Positions 1 to 5,022 of a DNA stretch of 5,022 bases are shown here, one piece after another. Numbering within the stretch: the first letter of the stretch is position 1; the number at the start of each line of letters is the position of its first letter. The DNA comes from Bacteroidota bacterium. GTDB taxonomy: Bacteria; Bacteroidota; Bacteroidia; Bacteroidales; F082. Location of the stretch: the NCBI GenBank assembly GCA_002686705.1, contig NYYH01000087.1, positions 4,356-9,377 of the forward strand, written 5' to 3'. Both the position numbers and the translations under genes were made by a program. A model generated the notes under the pieces. That model was not told the DNA's origin and did no database searches. It saw only the letters and a program-made list of their open reading frames with translations.

Positions 1-155
1 GTATAAACCGGTAATAATGTTTTGGAATCACTGAAGGTTCCTGCACCTCCGAACCATAACAAGGAATCGTAGCTAACAGCCGTTGGGAGAATTGATGAAG
101 TAGAAAAGTCAAAAGGAAAGCTTTCACATAATGACTCGTTTGAGCCTGCATCAGA
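1..155 (-). repeat. Module A3, truncated by the window edge
   Basis: Residues 1331-1381 begin SDAGSNESLCESFPFDFSTS (Cys 1340) and continue DSLLWFGGAGTFSDSK to PVY, where the window ends. This is the third copy of the A2-like class. It follows PKD6 just as A2 follows PKD2. The second half, expected to hold a second Cys near an LxPC motif, lies outside the window. Confidence 0.7.
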
Positions 156-3100
156 AGTAGCAGTTTGATACACTATTGCGCTATCAATAATCGTGATTGA
201 ACATACTGATAATGTTATTTCAAAAGTATCAGGTGTTGCATATAAATGTAAGGTATCTCTTCCAATATGAGTATCGCCATCACCAAAATTCCAGTTCCAA
301 TCTGTATAAGTTACAATATCACCTGTTCCTGTAAAAGATATTGTATCGCCCAAACATGCAGGCTTTGGTGAAATATTAAGTCCTATTGTAGGATCCGTTA
401 CCCATATATTTTGATAGGCAGTATCTACACAACTATTATCATTAGTTGCTATTAGCATAACACTATCAACCAATGGAAATGGAGCTAAATAAGTATGTGT
501 TGTACTTTGTCCGGTTCCCAGGTTGCCATCAGCAAAATCCCAATCCCATGAGGCAATGTTAGTACCGCTAATATCAGAGCCATCAAAAGTTACAGTTTCG
601 TTTATACATACCGTATCATTAGGTGAAATTGTAAAATCAGATGAGGGTAAAGTGTGGACAACAACTGTCGCATAAGCAGTATCTAAGCAACTATTATCGT
701 TAGTTAGATAAAGTATTATGTTATAAGTTCCCGGAGACATATATGTATGAACTACATTTTGCCCGGAAGCTAAATTACCATCTCCAAAATCCCAATCCCA
801 ATCGGTTACTGTGGTGCCATTATCATCAGTTCCATCAAAGTTTAGAGGTAGTTCAGCGCAAATACTATCATTGGGCCCAATGGTTATAATTCCATCAGGA
901 AGTTGATTTATTGTGAGTTGTTGAGTTACCGAATCTATACACCCTTGAGTATTTGTAATAGTTAGCCGGACATTGAAATCACCATTAAGTGAATATGCAT
1001 AAAATGGATTCTGATCTGTATCAACACTACCATCCCCAAAATCCCAATCCCAGTCTGTTATGGTTGTTGTATTATTGTTAGTACCTGTGAAGCTTATCAT
1101 TTCGTTAATACAAATAGAATCGCCAGGCACGAAATTAAAGGCAGGTTCCGGAAGTGAATCCAGAGTTAATATCATTGAGGATGTATCGTTACTACAAGGT
1201 AGTAAACCATAAGATACTAAAAATAGTTCAACAGGACCTTCTTCGCCAACTCCTGGTGTATAAACTGGTAATAACACTTTGGGATCGCTAAAGTTACCAG
1301 CTCCTCCGTACCATAGTAAAGAATCATAACTACTTGCTGTTGGAGCAATGGTGGAAGTGGAAAAGTCGAAAGGAAAGCTTTCACATAAAGTTTCATTAGA
1401 ACCAGCATTTGCGAATGACGTGTCGTTGACTGTGATGGTATATTGTGTTGTGTCATTACATACTGCAAGGGTTACATCATACTGGCCTGCTGTTGTATAT
1501 ACATGGGTAACATCACGTCCAACTGCCAGGCTACTTCCATCTCCAAAGTCCCAATCCCAATTGGTATGTGTAATAGTATCACCCGTTCCATTAAAAAATA
1601 CAGTATCACCCAAACAGGTTGGGTTGCTTGTAATGGTGTAGTCCACATTAACAGAATCCACATAAATTGAATCAGTAATAGTTTCCACACAACCATAATT
1701 ATTCAAGATTGTTAGGGTAATATTATAGGTAGAGTCTCCAATTGCATAAGTATTATTTACATTTTGACCTGAAGCTGTGTTTCCATCTCCAAAGTCCCAT
1801 TGCCATGAAGTAATTACACAAGTACTAGTAGCATCAAAAGCCACTAATTCAGCCACGCAGCATGTGTCGATAGGAACATAGGAAAAGTTCCCTGTTGGAA
1901 CTGAATCAACAGTGAGTGTCATAAAAGATGTGTCATTATCACAGGGTAGTGGGCCGTAAGCAATCAGAGAAAAAGTAATATCGCCCAATTCCGTTGGGTC
2001 AGTAAAGTAAATGGGATAGATCAGCCTTGGATCGTTAAAGGTTCCTATTCCAGCTGTTAACCATAACATTGAATCACAATTATTGGTATCGGGCAGAATG
2101 ATCGAAGTAGAAAAATCGTATGGATCACCCTGACAAATAGTATCACTGGAACCGGCTTCAGCATCTGCACCAAAATAGAGTACCATATCATCTGAAACAT
2201 TTCCGCTACAGGGCGAAACAGGAGTAACAGTAATTGTTAATGTTACACTACCGACTAGTATATCATTAGCACTTGGGGTATAAGTAGGGTTTTGAATTGT
2301 AGTATTATCGAATGTACCATCGCCTGATCTTGTCCATGAAATTGTGGTGTAGTTTAAAGCTGAAGCTGATGCAAGAGTATAGGGTGAATTATCACAACTC
2401 ATGGTATCAGGGCCTGCAAGGGCAACGGGTAGCTCTTGTATTCCTAAATATAAATAGGAAGTATCACCATAACCACAAAGCGTATTGTAACCATAAACAC
2501 CAATATTTCCTGCAGTTGCATTTGGCCCCAGATCAACTGTGACAGAATTATCTGAAGGAAGAGTTTGATTTATAGTAACATCGTTACCTGTAAAGAACCA
2601 ATGATAGGTTTCGCTATTTGGATCTGCTGTTACAGATATTGGTATACCTATTGAATCTGCACAATAGTTTTGAGTAGTTTGATTAAATTCTAATGAATCG
2701 GGGCCACGTTCCTCAACAATATATACAGTATCGGAAGTAATAGATGATGTGTACCACCATGTATTCATTGTGTGGAAATCTCCGTCCGGCCAAGGATGAC
2801 AACCTGACCATGGAGAAGGTATGCCAGTGCATCCCATAAAGTTAGTTGTACCACCAGGTATGTTTGAATCATCCCAAAACACAAGTGGCGCTGGTGAACC
2901 CGCAGGACTAACTAATTCAATAACGAAACCATTGTTATTGCTTTCTACATCAAACAATGGCAGATTAGTTAAACCGTTAATGTAACTTACAGTAAAACTG
3001 ATGGGTGTGTTATTAGGTACTTCTAAAGAATCAGGGGTTGTCCCATCATACCCATCCCATATTATAGTATTTACGCCAGCAAATACCTTTGTTGTTACAG

Positions 3101-4145
3101 TACGAGTAGCGTAAGGTAGAGGAAAAGAGAGCTCGATTTCGACATTCCCTGTCTTATCCACTTCAAGCAGAATGTCGATAGTTCCATCATCACAATGCTT
3201 TATTGCAGTTATAGGTGGAATAATTGAACCCAGGACTGTAGCCGGTGGAAAGAGAATAGTATCCGGTTCATTTAGGAAAATTCTGTACTCAGGTAGATAA
3301 ACCTGAAAGAAAGGTACTGATTTCCTATCTTGTTCAAAATCGCCAGAAGTTCCAACTCCGCTTTGATTACAGTACAAGAACCACATACCACCATTCATAT
3401 CATTCAATTGCAAAGAAGTAACAATGCTATCAGTAGAATAAACATAGAACTTGCCATAACACTCCCCTGAATTTGTCCAATCTTGGAATTGCCATGCATG
3501 AGAATAAACTCTTCCAGGTATAGCAGTGGAAGTTACACTATTAGCTACAGTTATGTCCATATAATCTATATAGAAATCACCATCAGAAGGTGTTCCTGGT
3601 GAGCTATTTAATACTCTCTGAAATTCAATATAATATATTCCAACATCCGGCGGAGTCCATTCTATTGCAGCGTATCCCGTTGGGCCAACTAATTGTTCAG
3701 GACCTTCTCTGGCTTCGCCGATGTTATTTATAAAGCCTATTCCACCTGTTGGAAGTGCCTCTTCAGTTTTCACAACAATTCCATTGATATCCTTAATTCT
3801 ATAAACTATGTGCCAGCTACCACCACTATTTCCGTCAAATCCCATATAAACAACCTCATCAATAGAATTGACTACAATATTTAAGCGGTCTAAACTATCA
3901 CAACCATAAATTGCAAATTGCGTACGATCACCGTTACCACCACAATGGGTTAAGAATTCATTACAGAAATAGAAACCTGTAAAACTACCACCTACTGGAT
4001 ATATCTCTTTCGATCCCTCAGCCAAAACAATAGTTGGTAGAAGGAATACACCATATATCAACAAACATAGGTATCGATTAATCTTTTTACGAATTGAAAT
4101 TAGATATAATAGTTTTGATTTAAGAAATGTAAGCAATTGATCCAT
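1..4145 (-). CDS. Giant secreted PKD-repeat surface protein (probable T9SS cargo/adhesin), 3' end outside window
   Basis: The frame is open for 1381 codons from the ATG at 4145 to the window edge. That ATG is the first start after an in-frame TAA at 4152-4154; no strong Shine-Dalgarno is seen, which is usual in Bacteroidota. Seen in order: signal peptide (1-42); beta-rich N-terminal region (43-300) with GRVYSHAWQF (211-220) and FLNEPD (290-295); FlgD-like segment with IIWDGYDG around W363 and DVESNNNG from D399; WDDS (424-427) and NTWWY around W463; a PKD_6-like domain around YHW (514-516); then modules A0, A1, PKD1, PKD2, A2, PKD3-6 and A3. The PKD cores WDWDFGDG start at 781, 863, 1032, 1116, 1200 and 1283. 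Family knowledge: such proteins are exported to the cell surface and usually end in a gliding-motility-type T9SS sorting domain, which would lie beyond the window. An adhesin or gliding role is inference; ligand unknown. No catalytic motif was found. Confidence 0.93.
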   Translation of the reverse strand, partial: MDQLLTFLKSKLLYLISIRKKINRYLCLLIYGVFLLPTIVLAEGSKEIYPVGGSFTGFYFCNEFLTHCGGNGDRTQFAIYGCDSLDRLNIVVNSIDEVVYMGFDGNSGGSWHIVYRIKDINGIVVKTEEALPTGGIGFINNIGEAREGPEQLVGPTGYAAIEWTPPDVGIYYIEFQRVLNSSPGTPSDGDFYIDYMDITVANSVTSTAIPGRVYSHAWQFQDWTNSGECYGKFYVYSTDSIVTSLQLNDMNGGMWFLYCNQSGVGTSGDFEQDRKSVPFFQVYLPEYRIFLNEPDTILFPPATVLGSIIPPITAIKHCDDGTIDILLEVDKTGNVEIELSFPLPYATRTVTTKVFAGVNTIIWDGYDGTTPDSLEVPNNTPISFTVSYINGLTNLPLFDVESNNNGFVIELVSPAGSPAPLVFWDDSNIPGGTTNFMGCTGIPSPWSGCHPWPDGDFHTMNTWWYTSSITSDTVYIVEERGPDSLEFNQTTQNYCADSIGIPISVTADPNSETYHWFFTGNDVTINQTLPSDNSVTVDLGPNATAGNIGVYGYNTLCGYGDTSYLYLGIQELPVALAGPDTMSCDNSPYTLASASALNYTTISWTRSGDGTFDNTTIQNPTYTPSANDILVGSVTLTITVTPVSPCSGNVSDDMVLYFGADAEAGSSDTICQGDPYDFSTSIILPDTNNCDSMLWLTAGIGTFNDPRLIYPIYFTDPTELGDITFSLIAYGPLPCDNDTSFMTLTVDSVPTGNFSYVPIDTCCVAELVAFDATSTCVITSWQWDFGDGNTASGQNVNNTYAIGDSTYNITLTILNNYGCVETITDSIYVDSVNVDYTITSNPTCLGDTVFFNGTGDTITHTNWDWDFGDGSSLAVGRDVTHVYTTAGQYDVTLAVCNDTTQYTITVNDTSFANAGSNETLCESFPFDFSTSTIAPTASSYDSLLWYGGAGNFSDPKVLLPVYTPGVGEEGPVELFLVSYGLLPCSNDTSSMILTLDSLPEPAFNFVPGDSICINEMISFTGTNNNTTTITDWDWDFGDGSVDTDQNPFYAYSLNGDFNVRLTITNTQGCIDSVTQQLTINQLPDGIITIGPNDSICAELPLNFDGTDDNGTTVTDWDWDFGDGNLASGQNVVHTYMSPGTYNIILYLTNDNSCLDTAYATVVVHTLPSSDFTISPNDTVCINETVTFDGSDISGTNIASWDWDFADGNLGTGQSTTHTYLAPFPLVDSVMLIATNDNSCVDTAYQNIWVTDPTIGLNISPKPACLGDTISFTGTGDIVTYTDWNWNFGDGDTHIGRDTLHLYATPDTFEITLSVCSITIIDSAIVYQTATSDAGSNESLCESFPFDFSTSSILPTAVSYDSLLWFGGAGTFSDSKTLLPVY
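156..1154 (-). repeat. PKD modules 3 to 6
   Basis: Four consecutive PKD modules span residues about 998-1330. Their core octets start at 1032 (WDWDFGDG, coded 1029-1052), 1116 (WDWDFGDG, 777-800), 1200 (WDWDFADG, 525-548) and 1283 (WNWNFGDG, 276-299). Cores 3, 4 and 5 are each exactly 252 bp apart, and core 6 follows after 249 bp. PKD3-5 share an opening N-D-(S/T)-(I/V)-C and, in 4 and 5, a closing TNDNSC(L/V)DTAY. PKD5 has Ala instead of the first core Gly. PKD6 carries the CLGDT, GTGD and GRD signature of PKD2. A 15-base stretch coding the DWDF part is identical in PKD3, PKD4 and PKD5. Confidence 0.88.
1155..1412 (-). repeat. Module A2 ('AG-C-W' Ig-like module)
   Basis: Residues about 912-997 begin ANAGSNETLCESFPFDFSTS (first Cys 921). 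They continue with DSLLWYGGAGNFSDPK, PVYTPG and GLLPCSNDTS (second Cys 984), and end TLDSLPEP. Module A2 interrupts the PKD series between PKD2 and PKD3. It is closely related to A3 at both protein and DNA level and more distantly to A1. The two-Cys spacing of 63 residues suggests a disulfide after export (inference). Confidence 0.7.
1258..1407 (-). repeat. DNA-level direct repeat, copy in A2 (partner at 1-150)
   Basis: Bases 1258-1407 align without gaps to bases 1-150. By hand count, about 114 of 150 positions match (roughly 76%). They include a perfectly shared 20-base run (112-131 and 1369-1388) that codes for the CESFPF part of both modules. The offset is 1257 bp, or 419 codons. Identity persisting at DNA level suggests a fairly recent internal duplication or gene conversion between modules. 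Confidence 0.8.
1413..1901 (-). repeat. PKD modules 1 and 2
   Basis: PKD1 (about 749-830) has its core WQWDFGDG at 781-788, encoded at 1782-1805. PKD2 (about 831-911) has WDWDFGDG at 863-870, encoded at 1536-1559. Both show the usual PKD order: an early Cys (TCC and NPTCLGDT), the W-DFGDG turn, a (N/H)xY strand after a G-Q or G-R turn, and a closing beta strand. PKD1 has an extra Cys in a TSTC segment ahead of the core. PKD2 is much closer to PKD6 than to its neighbours (shared CLGDT, GTGD, GRD, TL-VC). PKD folds are extracellular beta-sandwiches, usually with a structural or binding role. Confidence 0.85.
1902..2432 (-). repeat. Modules A0 and A1: two tandem 'AG-C-W' Ig-like modules
   Basis: A0 (residues about 572-659) carries ALAGPDTMSC, then ISWTRSGDGTFDN, NPTYTPSANDI and PVSPCSG. 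A1 (about 660-748) carries AEAGSSDTICQGDPYDFSTS, MLWLTAGIGTFND and GPLPCDND. The first Cys of each (584 and 671) are 87 residues apart. The pattern AG-(x)n-C, W-GxGxF-D, Y-P, LxxC is frequent in Bacteroidota surface proteins and usually sits next to PKD modules. A0 is the most diverged copy, while A1 clearly groups with A2 and A3 (shared DFSTS and L-PC-ND). Confidence 0.65.
2433..2693 (-). other. PKD_6-like (PKD-like) domain
   Basis: Residues about 485-571 show an early Cys (in NYCADS), a central SETYHWFFTGNDV core (Y514, W516), a strand SVTVDLGPNATAGNIGVYGYN, and a later Cys in TLCGYGDTSYL. This spacing (C, Y-W, V-V-G-A-G-I-V, N-CG-G) matches the PKD-like Ig domain common in Bacteroidota surface proteins. 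It has no W-FGDG core, so it differs from the classical PKD modules further on. It is probably a structural spacer or stalk module. Confidence 0.55.
2706..3233 (-). other. FlgD-like Ig segment plus WDDS/TWWY segment
   Basis: Residues about 305-405 contain a pattern of beta strands followed by GVNTIIWDGYDG (W363), then PNNTPISFTVSYING and DVESNNNG (D399). This is reminiscent of FlgD-like Ig folds, which also carry a W-DG turn. Residues about 406-480 contain FWDDSNIPGGTTN (W424), a Cys/His-rich turn with SGCHPWPDGD, and NTWWYTSS (W463, W464). I recall the same WDDS to NTWWY order in other large Bacteroidota surface proteins. The biochemical role is unknown, and the domain assignment rests on motifs only. 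Confidence 0.5.
3246..4019 (-). other. Conserved N-terminal beta-rich region of the surface protein
   Basis: This covers residues 43 to about 300, before any PKD repeat. It starts with a segment containing GGSFTGFYFCNE and ends a first beta-sandwich-like stretch near IYYIEFQ. A second part carries GRVYSHAWQF, FYVYSTDSIVTSLQLND, a WFLYCNQSGVG stretch and PEYRIFLNEPD. From memory, the second part resembles a block found at the N-terminus of many giant Bacteroidota surface proteins (motifs of the kind GR-W-KAWQ, YVYSDDGIVTS and YKIFLNDPD). I know no assigned function for it. The domain borders are estimates. Confidence 0.55.
4020..4145 (-). other. Signal peptide of the PKD surface protein
   Basis: Residues 1-42 form an extended Sec-type signal. 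A long N-region ends in the basic cluster RKKINR (19-24). A hydrophobic core follows, running from YLCLLIYGVF to LLPTIVLA. A likely signal peptidase I site sits after V-L-A (residues 40-42), with the mature protein beginning EGSKEIYP. There is no lipobox cysteine at the cleavage point, so a lipoprotein is unlikely. The signal is longer than typical, but no other ATG lies between residue 1 and the hydrophobic core, so I keep the ATG start. Confidence 0.75.
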
Positions 4146-4444
4146 GGTTTGTTACTTTTTTCCAATCATCTTAAATGATCGTAAAATTATTTATTAATTG
4201 GTCAGGCAATTACGCCTTTGAAATGATCTTTCTATTGTTAGACCATATTTACGTTAATAAGTTGCTTTGGGTTACATCATTATCGGGGGTTTTGGTTTGA
4301 TTGAAAGATTTGCTGGTAATAAATTACGACAGCAAATTATACTTCAGTATATCAATTTATTGGAGGGTATTTTCATAATAATAATCACATTTGTTTATTT
4401 AATTTTTCTGTAAATATAGATTTTCTTATTAATTTAACGATAAT

Positions 4445-4517
4445 GATTGATTCCAAGTTTGGTAATTTGTAATCAATCTTGATAAAATAATTAATACATG
4501 AGATTGATTAACAATCT
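4445..4517. repeat. Cluster of alternating inverted repeats (GATTGATT)
   Basis: The octamer GATTGATT occurs at 4445-4452 and 4502-4509, and its reverse complement AATCAATC lies between them at 4471-4478. The middle copy can therefore pair with either flank. Pairing with the right copy extends to 10 bp (4470-4479 with 4501-4510). A further 6-bp hairpin (4501-4506 with 4512-4517, 5-base loop) competes with it. In AT-rich DNA some such matches arise by chance. A regulator-binding site or a switchable leader RNA are possible readings, not shown. Confidence 0.4.
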
Positions 4518-4608
4518 TTTACCATACATTTAATATAACCAGAAAATTTATATGTAATTTGTTAAAATAATATCCAGAGAACCATTCCATCCAGATTATT
4601 ATAATATT

Positions 4609-4637
4609 TGTTGATAACCAAACTTTAGTTAACAACA
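4609..4637 (-). terminator. Weak stem-loop downstream of the PorP/SprF-like gene
   Basis: Arms at 4609-4618 and 4628-4637 pair at 9 of 10 positions, with one A-A mismatch and a 9-base loop. Read on the minus strand, the structure begins 37 bases after the PorP/SprF stop. It is followed by A/T-mixed sequence rather than a clean U tract and is low in GC, so it is at best a weak terminator or an mRNA 3' end stabiliser. Confidence 0.3.
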
Positions 4638-4674
4638 CAATGTAATATTTGAGAAAAGATTACTTACTATCCTC

Positions 4675-5022
4675 TTAAAACGGAGAACACTCAATAGGGC
4701 TGTTTGTACGTTTTCTTGTAGGGGCCATAAAGTTACTGCCCTTGCTCTTACCGATTAAGCCAATCTCATCAAACTCAAAGATTATACCTATCTCATGCGA
4801 TGGGCCTGTGAAGTTATGCGTAGCATTGATGTTCATCTGATACGAATACATGATCTTCATTCTCGATTCTTCGTTAAAGGGTACATTAAGTCCGGCCATG
4901 ATGTTAAAGGTGGAAAATTCATCGTACTCCAAAGTCTGGTTCTTGTACCATACACCTAAATATACATGTGACATATATATGTTCAACCCCGCTGTGTATA
5001 GCATTAAACTGGATTGATGTTC
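4675..5022 (-). CDS. PorP/SprF-family outer-membrane protein, C-terminal part
   Basis: This is the last 115 codons plus TAA of a gene whose frame is still open at the right edge; the in-frame ATG at 5004 is most likely an internal Met. Family knowledge: PorP/SprF proteins are outer-membrane beta-barrel-like components or accessories of the type IX secretion system, about 300 residues long, and SprF is needed to export the adhesin SprB. Visible motifs, numbered from the window edge: the strand LYTAGLNIY, VYLGVWYKNQ (20-29), IMAGLNVPF, IMYSYQMNIN (57-66) and GPSHEIGIIFEF (73-84). This is the usual PorP/SprF end pattern of G-WY, Y-YD-like and SHE-I strands. The short tail after the last strand ends ECSPF, with a terminal Phe as in many outer-membrane proteins. 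Its codons look slightly richer in GC than the adhesin gene. The partner cargo could be the downstream adhesin or one upstream of the window. Confidence 0.8.
   Translation of the reverse strand, partial: EHQSSLMLYTAGLNIYMSHVYLGVWYKNQTLEYDEFSTFNIMAGLNVPFNEESRMKIMYSYQMNINATHNFTGPSHEIGIIFEFDEIGLIGKSKGSNFMAPTRKRTNSPIECSPF

Larger units (their letters stand above)
4146..4674. other. 529-bp AT-rich intergenic region, no gene seen
   Basis: This stretch lies between the PorP/SprF stop codon and the adhesin start, and it should hold the adhesin promoter and leader. Only trivial reading frames occur; for example, minus-strand frames of 10 and 12 codons have no supporting signal. I found no convincing Bacteroidota-type promoter (TTTG plus TAnnTTTG at proper spacing). 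On the minus strand a TATAAT hexamer lies at 4336-4341, about 190 bases ahead of the start, but without a recognisable -35 partner. Two structured elements are listed separately. Confidence 0.7.

Noticed and set aside
1348..1670. Plus-strand open frames of about 75 to 97 codons
   Set aside because: They lie wholly inside the 1381-codon minus-strand frame, whose translation shows PKD2/A2 modules; their own translations show no recognisable domain.
1217..1696. Minus-strand open frames of 83 and 74 codons in a different frame
   Set aside because: They are out of phase with the adhesin frame, overlap its PKD and A modules, and have no family features.
1..1810. CRISPR-like array from the recurring 'cccaatccca' strings
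   Set aside because: The recurring strings are the coding sequence of the WDWDF cores, spaced about 250 bp apart in frame; spacing and divergence do not fit CRISPR.
2312..2542. Plus-strand open frame of 76 codons
   Set aside because: Antisense to the A0 / PKD_6-like region; His-, Gln- and Leu-rich translation typical of a shadow frame.
3693..3884. Plus-strand open frame of 63 codons
   Set aside because: Antisense to the conserved N-terminal region of the adhesin, with no independent support.
4336..4341. TATAAT on the minus strand as a promoter -10 element
   Set aside because: No matching upstream element at usual spacing, and the Bacteroidota TAnnTTTG form fits only with one extra base; chance match likely in AT-rich DNA.
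4345..4379. Short minus-strand frame of 10 codons starting ATGAAAATA as a leader peptide
   Set aside because: Too short, no ribosome-binding signal and no regulatory codon run; not distinguishable from chance.

Overview
The window looks like AT-rich chromosomal DNA from a member of the Bacteroidota (Bacteroidetes). Two things point there: a giant exported protein built from PKD and PKD-like modules, and the tail of a PorP/SprF-type outer-membrane protein. Both belong to the gliding / type IX secretion (T9SS) repertoire of that phylum. All coding capacity I can support is on the minus strand. No RNA gene, CRISPR array, insertion sequence or phage feature is visible.

Layout in transcription order (right to left). 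(1) 5022-4675: the last 115 codons of a PorP/SprF-family gene, whose start lies outside the window. (2) 4674-4146: a 529-bp AT-rich gap with a weak stem-loop just past the PorP/SprF stop and a cluster of alternating inverted repeats near 4445-4517. No gene is visible there. (3) 4145-1: one uninterrupted reading frame of 1381 codons, still open at the window edge, encoding a secreted multidomain surface protein. Its order is signal peptide, conserved N-terminal beta-rich region, FlgD-like segment, WDDS/TWWY segment, PKD_6-like domain, two 'AG-C-W' modules (A0, A1), PKD1, PKD2, module A2, PKD3 to PKD6, and the start of module A3. The C-terminus, where a T9SS sorting domain would be expected, is not in view.

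Known biology suggests how the genes relate. SprF/PorP-like proteins help T9SS export or attach very large cell-surface adhesins such as SprB, and the two types are often encoded side by side. Here the SprF-like gene lies upstream of the adhesin across a long gap. It may serve this adhesin, or it may close an earlier adhesin-sprF unit.

I see no clearly new system. The most informative signal is the internal architecture of the adhesin: modules of two different sequence classes share a length of about 84 residues, and a block of about 420 residues has been duplicated.
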